64,000 bases of DNA, from assembly GCA_022842785.1 (NCBI GenBank), contig JALHOW010000003.1:310001-374000 (forward strand). Direction: 5' to 3'. The DNA is from Hyphomicrobiaceae bacterium (GTDB taxonomy: Bacteria; Pseudomonadota; Alphaproteobacteria; Rhizobiales; Hyphomicrobiaceae). The position numbers and the translations under genes were made by a program. The notes under the pieces were generated by a model. It was not told the origin of the DNA. It did not search any database and saw nothing but the letters and a program-made list of their open reading frames with translations. Below, piece by piece: positions 8,734 to 17,280 of this stretch (position 1 is its first letter; each line of letters starts with the position of its first letter).

Positions 8734-9569
8734 GATTCGTCATCCTGACAGACACACACTTTCTCGAGCAGGGCGGCACCAACTATGCGATCGATCCCGC
8801 AGAGCGCCTTGCCGCCGCGATCGAGATCATCAATCGCGAGCACAATGACATTTCCTTCGTGATCATAAGTGGTGATCTCGCGCATTGGGGCCAGCTCGAA
8901 GCGTACGGCAATCTGAAATCGACGCTCGCGTCACTTCGTGCGCCGGTGTTGCTCATGATGGGCAATCACGACCGGCGGATGCCGTTCCGCGAGGTGTTCT
9001 CCGACGCCGACAAGGATCCGGGCGGGTTCGTACAGTCTCTACGAGTCTACGCGAGCGCGAGCCTGATCACGCTTGATACACTGGACGAAGACGGGCCGAA
9101 CCATGCGGGTGTTCTTTGTCCGAAGCGCCTATCGTTTCTGGAGACGGCACTGAGAGAGGCGCCGCTGGATCGTCCGCTTCTGCTCTTCCAGCATCATCCG
9201 CCGTTCGCAACTGGCCTGCCGCACATGGATCGGATCATGCTGCGCAACGGAGCTGAAGAGGCCGAGATGTTCGATCGGATCCGCCGCCCGGACTATATGT
9301 TCATGGGGCATGTCCACCGCCCAATCAGCGGCGTCTGGCAAGGCGTACCATTTCATATCCAGCGCGCGCTTGCCCATCAGGTTGCCTTCGATCTGCACAC
9401 TAGAGAACGCATTCCCGGTACGCACGAACTGCCGGACTATGCTTTGGTAAGCGTCACGGGACGCGATATCATGATTCATACGCGCTCGTTTCTTTACGAC
9501 GGCCCAATCTATTGGCTCAGCGATCCCGCGGCTCAAGCGGCGGCGTCGGTCGCAGAACTCGGAACCTGA
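8730..9569 (+). CDS. second metallophosphoesterase, GpdQ-like
   Basis: A 279-residue paralogue of the gene upstream, starting at the ATG that overlaps the preceding stop (ATGA at 8730). It shows TDTHFL, GDLAHWG, GNHDRR, FQHHPPF, and GHVHRPISG, so all metal ligands of the class III phosphodiesterase family appear intact. A cytoplasmic protein with no signal sequence. Two tandem enzymes may divide the labour between different phosphodiester head groups, or between phosphodiester and cyclic nucleotide. This is inference. Confidence 0.85.
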   Translation: MRFVILTDTHFLEQGGTNYAIDPAERLAAAIEIINREHNDISFVIISGDLAHWGQLEAYGNLKSTLASLRAPVLLMMGNHDRRMPFREVFSDADKDPGGFVQSLRVYASASLITLDTLDEDGPNHAGVLCPKRLSFLETALREAPLDRPLLLFQHHPPFATGLPHMDRIMLRNGAEEAEMFDRIRRPDYMFMGHVHRPISGVWQGVPFHIQRALAHQVAFDLHTRERIPGTHELPDYALVSVTGRDIMIHTRSFLYDGPIYWLSDPAAQAAASVAELGT

Positions 9570-9625
9570 ACGTCAACGCATTCTCGAGCCGCGCCGAGAG
9601 TTTGGGCAGCGAGCGGTGCACAAGC

Positions 9626-10180
9626 CTAGTCGATTAGATTGCCATCCGGATCGAAGAACGGGAATTGGCCGGCCCATTCGCCGAGCACTGCCACATGCGA
9701 GACGAGTTGGCCATCGTGCCAGCGGTGCTGCATGTAGCCGGGCGGCTCGAGGCGAAAGGCGCTCGGTCCTTCGGGGCGGAGGTCGAGCGCCACTTGGTGA
9801 GCTGGGCTCGGGCAGATCATCGCGGGCCGGCCGCCAACTTGCGTAGACGTCGGCCGATGAACGTGGCCGCACAGGATGGCTTCCACGTGGGCGTGCCGCC
9901 GCATGACCGCTGCGAAATCTTCGCGGCCTTCAAGGCCAATGCGATCCATGTGCGCAATGCCAGTGAGGAACGGCGGGTGGTGCATCATCACGAGCGTCGG
10001 CGTATCAGGCGTTTCGGCCAGCGTGGCGTCGAGCCACGCGAGCCGCTCGGCACAGAGCGCTCCACCGCCCTGATTGGGCACAGCCGTGTCGAGCGCGACG
10101 AGACGCAGCGATCCCAGCTCGACCGCAAAGTGCAGGAAGCCTTGTTTCGGCAATACCCGTTCGTAGATCCCGCGCGCGGG
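9626..10180 (-). pseudogene. third GpdQ-like phosphodiesterase, 5' truncated
   Basis: On the opposite strand, the frame that ends at 9626 encodes the C-terminal two thirds of another class III phosphodiesterase: ALDTAVPNQGGGALC, MMHHPPFLTGIAHMDRIGL, and CGHVHRPTST. The first three metal-binding motifs (DxH, GDxxD, GNHD) are missing. Family-like sequence begins only around KQGFLHFAVELG, and the 30-odd residues before it (up to 10267) look unrelated, so a rearrangement breakpoint lies near 10.16-10.18 kb. It cannot be catalytically complete. It is converging with the intact pair upstream. Confidence 0.75.
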
Positions 10181-10399
10181 CCGCTTGCAGCGCTGAACAC
10201 ACCCGGCGCGGTCGACGGATGGCGGCGTCAGCGAATCGGCTTCGACCAAATCGTCGGTGAGACACAATGGCCTGCCCCACGAAGTGGTGCCAGGTTCTAA
10301 GTTAGAATCCGGCTGTCGCTCTCTGCGATACTAAGCAACACTGTCAGGATGCTTTACTTTGGACGGGATGGCGGATTTCCCATAGGGCGCATTGCGCGC

Positions 10400-10560
10400 T
10401 TATGCGATCCGTAGACCCAAGTGCTTGGCCATCGGCTCAAAATCGCGATCTGCGTGTAGCAGCGCATGACCACGCGCGATACAGAACGTGCCTATGATCA
10501 CGTCGATGGTCTTGCGCACCGTGGCGCCGCATTCTCGCATGAGTCGCCGAAATCATAGTC
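10400..10560 (-). pseudogene. C-terminal fragment of a VapC-type PIN-domain toxin
   Basis: One minus-strand frame reads CGATVRKTIDVIIGTFCI, then HALLHADRDFEPMAKHLGL, and stops at 10400. This is the recognisable C-terminal half of VapC toxins, including the conserved DRDF motif. The N-terminal half with the first catalytic aspartates is absent and no vapB antitoxin gene is next to it. It is probably a broken remnant. Confidence 0.6.
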
Positions 10561-10619
10561 GATTCTCTGCGCGCTTCGAACGCGTGCGGCGGCAGTTCCG
10601 CTTCACCTCCATCTGCTGG

Positions 10620-10993
10620 CCGATTGAAACGCTCGGTCGTCACGACAAGATCGGAGCGCTCCTTCTTCATCGGCACGAAATCGATGTTCTCGACCTGGCG
10701 GACAATCTCTCCGATCCCATGGTGACATCCGCTTCGCCACGCCCCACCGCGCTGGCCACGGCGAAATGCGATTGGTTCCTGTCGTCGTATCCGGCGACCT
10801 GGGTTCCATGGAGGCCCAGCAGCTTCAAATTCTCGTCGAGCAGCACACGTGATCCGGCCCCCTTCTCGCGATTGATCATCCGAACGTCATAGCGCGAAAA
10901 GTCACTCCACGTGCGAATGCCCTTCGAATTGCCCTTGGCAACATAGAGGCCCTGTGTCCGATAGGTGAACTCGCTGAATCCAGCATCACGCAA
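10620..10993 (-). pseudogene. PBP-like regulator domain, truncated and frameshifted
   Basis: The frame from 10993 encodes YVAKGNSKGI, then GAGSRVLLDENLKLLG and HFAVASAVGRGEADVTMG. This matches the periplasmic-binding-protein-like domain (PBP_like, PF12727) found in molybdate-type regulators and binding proteins. Right after ADVTMG the frame breaks. One base further, the other frame continues with EIVRQVENIDFVPMKKERSDLV, which is the expected continuation of the domain. A one-base deletion near 10717 would explain this. The N-terminal DNA-binding part is also missing. Confidence 0.6.
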
Positions 10994-11275
10994 GAGTTGC
11001 TCTTTGCTGCTTCTTCTTTGGGATTAGTCTTGGCGCGCCTCGCGGCCTGAAACGGCCGCGACCGGGCCCTACCGCGCGGCCTGCGGCCGCGCGCCCGAGC
11101 CCCACGCGGCGGGTCTCGGCCCATGCGGGTAACGGTCCCATGGCGCGGGACCGCGACGCCACGAGAAACAGCAATCCATTTTACTGAGCAACGCGGCAGG
11201 CCGCGAACGCAACACGTCCGGTGGTCGGCCAGCGGCCGGCTGCCGCGGAGAGAGTCAGAGGAAGGCGGTGATCGG
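10994..11275. other. gene-free stretch upstream of the ardC leader
   Basis: I see no coding sequence here. The stretch holds very GC-rich palindromic runs around 11075-11100 (a GCGGCCTGCGGCCGCGCG core), and short frames with abnormal Arg/Ala/Pro composition. It probably contains the ardC promoter and the scar of the rearrangement that truncated the regulator to its left. Confidence 0.4.
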
Positions 11276-11333
11276 CGCGGCGGGCTGAAGAGGTGAGAGA
11301 AAGTCTCTTGCCGGCCCGTCGCGGAGATCCGCG
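11276..11333 (+). promoter_or_regulatory. structured leader of ardC, copy 1 of 2
   Basis: The 58 nt before the ardC ATG align with the 57 nt before the parB ATG (12693-12749), with only one gap. The RNA can fold into an outer 8-bp stem (11278-11285 with 11314-11321, one G-U pair) and an inner AGAGA/TCTCT stem (11296-11300 with 11304-11308, loop AAG). The Shine-Dalgarno GGAGA at 11323-11327 begins two bases after the outer stem. The repetition in front of two separate genes suggests a common post-transcriptional or protein-binding control site. Confidence 0.55.
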
Positions 11334-12284
11334 ATGTCCAGATCGACCACGCGTTCCCGTTCCGGCGGTAACCGGCCCAACTTCTACGACGAGATCACCA
11401 ACAAGATCATCGCCGAGCTTGAGAAGGGCCGCTTCCCCTGGGTGCAGCCCTGGGGCACGCCGTCGGCGAAAGCGCAGCTCGCCTTGCCGAAGAATGCGTC
11501 TACGAACCGGGCTTATTCCGGCATCAACGTCCTCATTCTCTGGGGTGAGGTGATCGAAAAAGGATACGGCGGCCAGAGCTGGTTGACGTTTCGGCAGGCG
11601 CGGGCGCTTGGCGGTCATGTGCGCAAAGGCGAACGTGGTACGATCGTCGTTTATGCCGACCGCTTCATTCCGGATGATGCGAAGCGACGCGCCGCCCAGA
11701 GCGGCGGCGAATCGCGCGCGATCCCCTTCATGAAGCGCTTCACCGTCTTCAATACGGATCAGATCGATGATCTTCCAGATGAGATCGCGACGGCCGCGCC
11801 GCCCCCACTGCTCGGCACGATCGAGCCGCGCGTCGAGGCCTTGATCAAGGCCACCGGCATCGACTTCCGCATCGGCGGCAATCGCGCCTTCTATATGCCC
11901 TCCCAAGACTACGTGCAGGTGCCGCCACCGCCGGTGTTCTTCGAGCCCATAAACTGGCATCGCACTGCTCTGCACGAGCTCGGTCACGCCTCGGGCCATA
12001 GCTCGAGGCTCAACCGCGACCTTTCCGGCTCGTTCGGCTCGCGCAAGTACGCCTTCGAGGAACTGATCGCCGAGATGAATGCCGCCTTCTGCTGCGCCTC
12101 ACTCGGCATCACGCCGACCGTCCGGCACGCCGACTACCTGGCATCGTGGCTCGAGGTGCTTCGCGAGGACAATCGCGCGATCGTGCGCGCCGCGTCGTTG
12201 GCCAGCAAGGCCGCTGACTACCTGCTCGGCTTCCTGCCCAAAGCCGACGATGCATCCTCGACGGCAGGGAGGGCCGCGGCGTGA
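11334..12284 (+). CDS. ardC: ArdC-family antirestriction protein
   Basis: A 316-residue protein of the ArdC/DUF1738 family. The N-terminal domain shows the usual NFYDEITNKIIAELEKG and NRAYSGINVLIL signatures of the ssDNA-binding part. The C-terminal metallopeptidase-like domain carries the zinc motif HELGH (about residue 218-222) followed by the downstream FEELIAEMNAAF helix. ArdC proteins protect incoming conjugative DNA from host restriction. It is expressed from a structured leader and its stop overlaps the GTG start of the DUF2958 gene. Confidence 0.9.
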   Translation: MSRSTTRSRSGGNRPNFYDEITNKIIAELEKGRFPWVQPWGTPSAKAQLALPKNASTNRAYSGINVLILWGEVIEKGYGGQSWLTFRQARALGGHVRKGERGTIVVYADRFIPDDAKRRAAQSGGESRAIPFMKRFTVFNTDQIDDLPDEIATAAPPPLLGTIEPRVEALIKATGIDFRIGGNRAFYMPSQDYVQVPPPPVFFEPINWHRTALHELGHASGHSSRLNRDLSGSFGSRKYAFEELIAEMNAAFCCASLGITPTVRHADYLASWLEVLREDNRAIVRAASLASKAADYLLGFLPKADDASSTAGRAAA

Positions 12285-12658
12285 TCCTCCTCACACCGGA
12301 ATTGCACGAGCGCCTGTTGGCCAATGGACGTCTGCGCGATGTCGATCATGTGCCCGTCGTCAAATTCTTCAATCCGGTCGGTGCTGCCACATGGCTCGCG
12401 ACCGAACTCGACGAGGATAATGACACGTTGTTCGGCCTCGCCGATCTCGGCTTTGGGTGTCCGGAACTGGGCAGCTTCAGCCTCATCGAGATGGCGTCCG
12501 TGCGTCTGCCGTTCGGGCTCGGCATCGAACGCGATCTCTACTTCGAGGTAACGTTCGCGCTTTCTGTCTACGCAGGAGCCGCCCGCAAGGCCGGTCGCAT
12601 CGTGCTCGACGAACGGCGTCTGCGGGAGGCCGCGGCCGCCTTGCGCGAGTGTGGGTGA
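12281..12658 (+). CDS. DUF2958 domain-containing protein
   Basis: A 125-residue protein starting with GTG at 12281, overlapping the ardC stop (GTGA) with a GGGAGGG ribosome binding site. It matches the DUF2958 pattern: MILLTPELHERLLANG, then PVVKFFNPVGAATWLATEL and DTLFGLADLGFGCPELG. Members are almost always found beside ardC in proteobacterial conjugative elements. Their biochemical role is unknown. The tight coupling suggests it works with ArdC. Confidence 0.88.
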   Translation: MILLTPELHERLLANGRLRDVDHVPVVKFFNPVGAATWLATELDEDNDTLFGLADLGFGCPELGSFSLIEMASVRLPFGLGIERDLYFEVTFALSVYAGAARKAGRIVLDERRLREAAAALRECG

Positions 12659-12692
12659 GACACGGCCAGAGGGAGAGAGGGGTTGTGAATTT

Positions 12693-12749
12693 CGCGGCGG
12701 GCTAGGGGTCGAGAGAGAGTCTCTCGGCCGCCCGCCGTGGAGAACCATC
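12693..12749 (+). promoter_or_regulatory. structured leader of the parB-like gene, copy 2 of 2
   Basis: Shares CGCGGCGGGCT and an ungapped 39-nt block with the ardC leader. Outer stem: 12695-12702 with 12730-12737, fully Watson-Crick. The position that is a G-U pair in the ardC copy is a G-C pair here, so the pairing is kept despite the base change. Inner stem: GAGAGA 12711-12716 with TCTCTC 12720-12725, loop GAG. GGAGA at 12739-12743 starts two bases after the outer stem. Confidence 0.55.
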
Positions 12750-14762
12750 ATGACCAAGACCACTCAGAAGATCGCGCTCAGCGCATCGCGTGACATCCCC
12801 TTCAACAAGCTGGTGCTGAGCCAATCCAATGTCCGCCGCATTAAGGCGGGCATCGCCATAGAGGAACTGGCCGAGGACATCGCGCGGCGCACGCTCCTGC
12901 AGAGCCTGACCGTGCGCCCCGTGCTCGATGACGAGGGCAATGAGACCGGGATGCATGAGATCCCGGCCGGCGGCCGCCGCTATCGCGCTCTGCAACTGCT
13001 CGTCAGGCAGAAGCGCCTCCCCAAGACGGCACCCATTCCCTGCATCGTCCGCGCGGCCAATACAAAAATCTCCGCCGAGGAGGACTCGCTCGCCGAGAAC
13101 GTGCAGCGGGCGCCCCTGCATCCGCTCGACCAGTTCCGCGCGTTCTTGGCCCTGCGCGAGAAGGGGCAGCCCGAAGAGGAGATCGCGGCCGCGTTCTTCG
13201 TCTCGGTGAATGTGGTGCGCCAGCGGCTGCGGCTCGCCGCTGTCTCGACGAAATTGCTCGACGTATATGCCGAGGACGGCATGACGCTCGACCAGCTGAT
13301 GGGCTTCACCGTCAATCCCGATCATGAGCGGCAGGAGCAGGTGTGGGAAGCCCTGCAGCACTCCTACAACAAGGAGCCCTTCCATATCCGCCGCCTGCTG
13401 ACCGAGGGCGCCGTGCGCGCCTCCGACAAGCGCGCGCAGTTCGTCGGCACGGAAGCCTATGAGAAAGCCGGCGGCACGATCCTGCGCGATCTCTTCGAGC
13501 CCGATGATGGCGGCTGGTTGCAGGAGCCGCCTCTGCTCGAGAAGCTCGTCGCCGAGAAGCTCGAGCGCGAAGCCGTCCCTGTCCGTGTGGAGGGCTGGAA
13601 GTGGATCGAGGTGGTGACCGCGCTTCCTTACGGCTATGGCCAAGGCCTGCGGCGCCTCAGCGGTCGCGAGGTGCCCATGACCGACGAGGAGACGGCCACC
13701 CGCGACACGCTCCAGGCCGAGCTCGACCAGCTCGAGGCAGAATACGCCGAAGCTCCCAACATGCCGGAGGAAGTCGACCGGCGTATCGGCGAGATCGAGA
13801 CCGTATTGGAGGCGTTCGAGGAACGCCCCGTCGTCTATGACCCGGACGACATCGCGCGGGCCGGCGCCTTCGTCAGCATCGACAGTGCGGGCGTGTTGCG
13901 CGTCGAGCGCGGCTATGTGCGGCCCGAGGATGAGCCGCCGATCGGGGACGACGAAGAAGCCGAGGGCGATGCGTCCGATCGCCGGCGGATGACGTCATCC
14001 GGGGAGGAGTCCGACGCGGATGAGCGTGACGCCGTCGATGAGCCCGAAGAGGACGACGGCAGTCGCCCCTTGTCGGATCGGCTGATGACCGAGCTGACGG
14101 CGCACCGCACGCTGGCGCTGCGCGACGCCGTCGCGAATGATCCCGACATTGCGCTTCGCGCTGCGTTGCACGCGCTATGCCTGAAGCTGTTCTATCACTA
14201 CGGCTTCGACTCGTGCCTTGAGATCGAGGCGAAGAGCGTCCTTTTCGGTCACACGTCCGGGCTCGCCGACACCCCGGCGGCCAAGGCGATCGAGGCGCGG
14301 CACAAGACCTGGGACGAGCAGATGCCCGAGGACACTGGCGATCTGTGGGACATGCTCGCCGAGCTCGACAGCGACAGCCGGCAGGCCCTGTTCGCGCATT
14401 GTGTCGGGCTCACGATCAATGCCGTGCATCAGCCCTATGACCGGCGGCCAAAGGCGCTGCGTCACGCTGGCCGTCTCGCGTCCGCGGTTACGCTCGACAT
14501 GGCCGCCGCCGGCTGGACGCCGACCGTCGATGCGTTCCTCGGCCGCGTCACCAAGGCACGCATTCTCGAGGCTGTCCGGGAGGCCAAGGGCGACAAGCCG
14601 GCCGAGCGCCTCGCGCATTTGAAGAAGACCGAGATGGCCAAGGAGGCCGAGCGCCTGCTCGACGGTACCGGCTGGTTGCCCGAACCCTTGCGCACGGTCG
14701 GCATGGGCAGTGCCACGGCCAAGGACGCCGATCAGGCGGCACATGTGATGGCAGCTGAATAA
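12750..14762 (+). CDS. large ParB/RepB/Spo0J-family protein
   Basis: 670 residues from the ATG at 12750. The N-terminal ParB nuclease/CTPase-like domain is clear: NKLVLSQSNVRRIKAG, the EIPAGGRRYRALQLL box, and AEENxQR-type SLAENVQRAPLHPLDQF. A KorB/HTH-like middle follows (EEEIAAAFFVSVNVVRQRLRLA). The C-terminal 350 residues contain an acidic linker (about 420-460) and a helical domain seen in ICE and plasmid ParB-like proteins. It is far longer than chromosomal ParB (about 300 aa), and no parA lies nearby. It may stabilise or regulate the ICE and not partition it in the classical way. A terminator follows at 14788. Confidence 0.88.
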   Translation: MTKTTQKIALSASRDIPFNKLVLSQSNVRRIKAGIAIEELAEDIARRTLLQSLTVRPVLDDEGNETGMHEIPAGGRRYRALQLLVRQKRLPKTAPIPCIVRAANTKISAEEDSLAENVQRAPLHPLDQFRAFLALREKGQPEEEIAAAFFVSVNVVRQRLRLAAVSTKLLDVYAEDGMTLDQLMGFTVNPDHERQEQVWEALQHSYNKEPFHIRRLLTEGAVRASDKRAQFVGTEAYEKAGGTILRDLFEPDDGGWLQEPPLLEKLVAEKLEREAVPVRVEGWKWIEVVTALPYGYGQGLRRLSGREVPMTDEETATRDTLQAELDQLEAEYAEAPNMPEEVDRRIGEIETVLEAFEERPVVYDPDDIARAGAFVSIDSAGVLRVERGYVRPEDEPPIGDDEEAEGDASDRRRMTSSGEESDADERDAVDEPEEDDGSRPLSDRLMTELTAHRTLALRDAVANDPDIALRAALHALCLKLFYHYGFDSCLEIEAKSVLFGHTSGLADTPAAKAIEARHKTWDEQMPEDTGDLWDMLAELDSDSRQALFAHCVGLTINAVHQPYDRRPKALRHAGRLASAVTLDMAAAGWTPTVDAFLGRVTKARILEAVREAKGDKPAERLAHLKKTEMAKEAERLLDGTGWLPEPLRTVGMGSATAKDADQAAHVMAAE

Positions 14763-14787
14763 AAGCGCTCACATCCCAGTCCACTTT

Positions 14788-14818
14788 TGCCCGGCCTCGT
14801 GCCGGGCATTTTTCTTTT
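14788..14818 (+). terminator. Rho-independent terminator after the ParB-like gene
   Basis: GCCCGGC (14789-14795) pairs with GCCGGGC (14801-14807) and is followed by ATTTTTCTTTT. It ends the ardC-DUF2958-parB unit just before the small gene at 14831. Confidence 0.8.
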
Positions 14819-14830
14819 CGGAGGACCGCC

Positions 14831-15028
14831 ATGACCTACGGCACCTACCTGCGCCTGGACATCACAGTCCACGACGGTTGGCGCGCTGTCGTCCGGGCAG
14901 CTGCAAAGAAGGTGGCGCCGCGTGCCCGCCGCGATCGGGCGCAGCGCGAGGCCCGGCATCGCTTCTATCGGCAGATGCTCGAATATCATCACGAGGCGCA
15001 GAAGATCGTTTCGTATTGGCGCTTGTGA
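14831..15028 (+). CDS. small basic ICE protein, 65 aa
   Basis: A 65-residue protein with a strong GGAGG ribosome binding site. It starts TYGTYLRLDITVHDGWRAVVRAA and becomes very basic (KKVAPRARRDRAQREARHRFYRQ), which suggests nucleic-acid contact. Similar short genes sit between ParB-like and Toprim genes in related elements as I recall. Function unknown. It directly follows the terminator, so it has its own promoter or depends on readthrough. Confidence 0.6.
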   Translation: MTYGTYLRLDITVHDGWRAVVRAAAKKVAPRARRDRAQREARHRFYRQMLEYHHEAQKIVSYWRL

Positions 15029-15047
15029 CACCCATATCGAGGTGATC

Positions 15048-16100
15048 ATGCGCTCATCTGCCAGCGAGCTTGCACACCGTCTCGCGCGTGAGGCCGAGGC
15101 GGTGTGTTGTCAGTATCTCTCCAATGGCCGCCGTGTCGGCCGTTATTGGATCATCGGTGACGTCCACAACACACGCGGCCGCTCCATGTACATCCGCCTG
15201 TTCGGCCCGGAGAGTGGTCCAGGCGCAGCCGGCAAATGGACCGACGCCGCGACCGGCGAGCACGGCGATCTGCTCGACGTGATCCGCGAGAGTTTAGGAC
15301 TCATCGACTTCTGCGATGTGGCCGACGAGGCACGCCGCTTTCTCAGTCTGCCGCGTCCGGAGCCCGATCTTCAGCGCAAGATCTACGGGGCACCAGCGCC
15401 GACCGGCTCACCCGAGGCGGCCCGGCGTCTGGTCGCCGCGTCGAAGCCCATCCACGGCACATTGGTGGAGACCTATCTGCGTCATCGCTGCATTGATGAA
15501 CTGCACGAAGTCGGAGCGCTCCGCTATCATCCGCGTTGCTACCATCGCCCGGAGGATGGCGGGCCGACGCAGATCTGGCCCGCCATGATTGCGAGCGTCA
15601 CGGATCTCGGCGGCCTCATCACCGGCGCGCACCGCACATGGCTCGATCCTTCCGGCACCGGCAAGGCGCCGATCGAGACGCCGCGCAAAGCCATGGGCTC
15701 CCTCCTCGGCCATGCCGTGCGCTTCGGTCCCTCGACTGAGGTGATGGCGGCCGGCGAGGGAATCGAGACGATGCTGTCTTTGCGCATGGTGTTGCCAGGC
15801 ATGTCGCTGATGGCCGCGCTGTCGGCCGCGCATCTGTCCGCCATCCTCTTTCCCGACACGCTCCGGCGGCTCTATATAGCCCGCGACATCGACCCTGCCG
15901 GCGATGGGGCCGTCGCGACTCTGACCGCACGCGCTGAGGCTGTAGGGATCGAGACGATCCCGCTGTCGCCACGCCTCGGCGACTTCAACGAGGATCTCGT
16001 CGCCTTCGGCCTGGGCGATCTGCGTGCGATCATACGTCCACAGGTCACGCCTGCGGACGTTGACCGTTTTCTTCTCGCAGCGCCGCCGGCCCGGTCGTGA
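15048..16100 (+). CDS. Toprim domain-containing primase-like protein
   Basis: 350 residues from the ATG at 15048. The N-terminal half resembles the DUF7146 zinc-less primase region (GRYWIIGDVHNTRGRSMYIRLFG, shown here only as its GRSMYIRLFG core). The C-terminal half is a Toprim fold. The catalytic glutamate is in VMAAGEGIETMLS and the DxD-like acidic pair is in YIARDIDPAGDGAV. Such proteins are standard in alphaproteobacterial ICEs and prophages and may prime DNA synthesis on transferred single strands. No helicase domain is present. Confidence 0.85.
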   Translation: MRSSASELAHRLAREAEAVCCQYLSNGRRVGRYWIIGDVHNTRGRSMYIRLFGPESGPGAAGKWTDAATGEHGDLLDVIRESLGLIDFCDVADEARRFLSLPRPEPDLQRKIYGAPAPTGSPEAARRLVAASKPIHGTLVETYLRHRCIDELHEVGALRYHPRCYHRPEDGGPTQIWPAMIASVTDLGGLITGAHRTWLDPSGTGKAPIETPRKAMGSLLGHAVRFGPSTEVMAAGEGIETMLSLRMVLPGMSLMAALSAAHLSAILFPDTLRRLYIARDIDPAGDGAVATLTARAEAVGIETIPLSPRLGDFNEDLVAFGLGDLRAIIRPQVTPADVDRFLLAAPPARS

Positions 16101-16353
16101 TCCATGCCCTCTGTGGTCGGGCGGCACGGACCGCACTCCATGCAGACGAGCCGCGCCCGGCCTTCTAGAGGGCGATCGGGCCAGAACCGGCCGTGCCCCG
16201 CAACGGCTGCGCGCGGCTTGCAGCCGTGCTCGCCGTCCTCCGCTGCGCTCCGGCCCTGCAGGCTGCGCCTTTGGGTGCAGGCCCCATCCAGTCCCGGCTG
16301 ATCCGTCGCCAGAAGGCCGCGATGGGCGCGGCCTCCCTTGAGGAGACGCATCC

Positions 16354-17280
16354 ATGACCTTCGCTTCCCACACAGACGCCACGACATCACCGACGGCCCA
16401 TCTGCTCGAAGAACTCGCGCTCTACGCTCATCGTCCCTTCGACGATGAAGCCGATCCGCGTCCGCTCCCCGAGGCGGGAAAGCTCCAGGGCGCTCTCGCC
16501 GACATCTTCGATGCGCTGGTCGCGTCCTTGTCGGATACCCGCCTGGAACCTGACCTCGAGGCCATGCTGTGGTCCCTCGTCAACATCTTTCATCGCCGGA
16601 TCGACCGCATCGAGCGGGAGCTCGACAGCAACGAGGCCGCGCAGCGGACAAGCCAGCGCGATCAGGACGGATCGGAAGTCCGCTCCGTCGAGCTCGAACG
16701 CCTGATTGGCGAAGGACTGACCCTGATCGAGCGTCGCAACAGCATGGAATTCATCCGCGATGGCGCTGCCGAGTTGTTCAGCATCCATACGGGATCGGCA
16801 TGGCGTCCCCGCGCCGGATCGATGGTCAACCGGACGACGATGACCGCCGCGATGATCGACAGCCGCGAGTTCATCAATGCACGTCGCCGTGCGGACGCCG
16901 AGACGTTGCTCCCGAAGGGCACCAGAATTGCCTTCGCCGGCGGCGTCGACTGCAATGATCATCACGGCATCTGGGCAATCCTCGACAAGGTACTGGCCAA
17001 GCACCCCGACATGGTGCTGCTGCACGGCGGTGCGCCGCGTGGCGCTGAAAAGATCGCCGCCTGCTGGGCGGAGGCGCGCAAGATCACACAGATCGTCTTC
17101 AAACCCGATTGGGCACACCATGCGAAGGCTGCGCCGTTCAAGCGCAATGACCAGCTTCTGGATGTCATGCCGATTGGAGTCGTCCTGTTCCCAGGTTCCG
17201 GCGTGACGGACAATCTCGCCGATAAGGCGAAGGTGCGCGGCATCCCGCTGTGCGACTGCCGCAAGCGCGGCGGCGCATAA
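16354..17280 (+). CDS. DUF2493 (SLOG-superfamily) protein
   Basis: 308 residues with a GGAG ribosome binding site. The N-terminal 150 residues are helical and charged. The C-terminal DUF2493 domain begins near residue 190 with RIAFAGGVDCNDHHGIWAILD and includes MVLLHGGAPRGAEKIAACWA. This is the nucleotide-binding-like glycine motif of the YspA/SLOG family, a fold linked to sensing nucleotide-derived ligands. It is a common companion of ParB, ArdC and Toprim genes on ICEs. Its function is not established. The 253 bp upstream hold no gene that I can support. Confidence 0.85.
   Translation: MTFASHTDATTSPTAHLLEELALYAHRPFDDEADPRPLPEAGKLQGALADIFDALVASLSDTRLEPDLEAMLWSLVNIFHRRIDRIERELDSNEAAQRTSQRDQDGSEVRSVELERLIGEGLTLIERRNSMEFIRDGAAELFSIHTGSAWRPRAGSMVNRTTMTAAMIDSREFINARRRADAETLLPKGTRIAFAGGVDCNDHHGIWAILDKVLAKHPDMVLLHGGAPRGAEKIAACWAEARKITQIVFKPDWAHHAKAAPFKRNDQLLDVMPIGVVLFPGSGVTDNLADKAKVRGIPLCDCRKRGGA

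Noticed and set aside
10261-10400. Possible insertion-sequence end near the CCAGGTTCTAAGTTAGAATC stretch
   Set aside because: Some resemblance to insertion-element ends, but I could not find a matching inverted end or a transposase frame nearby.
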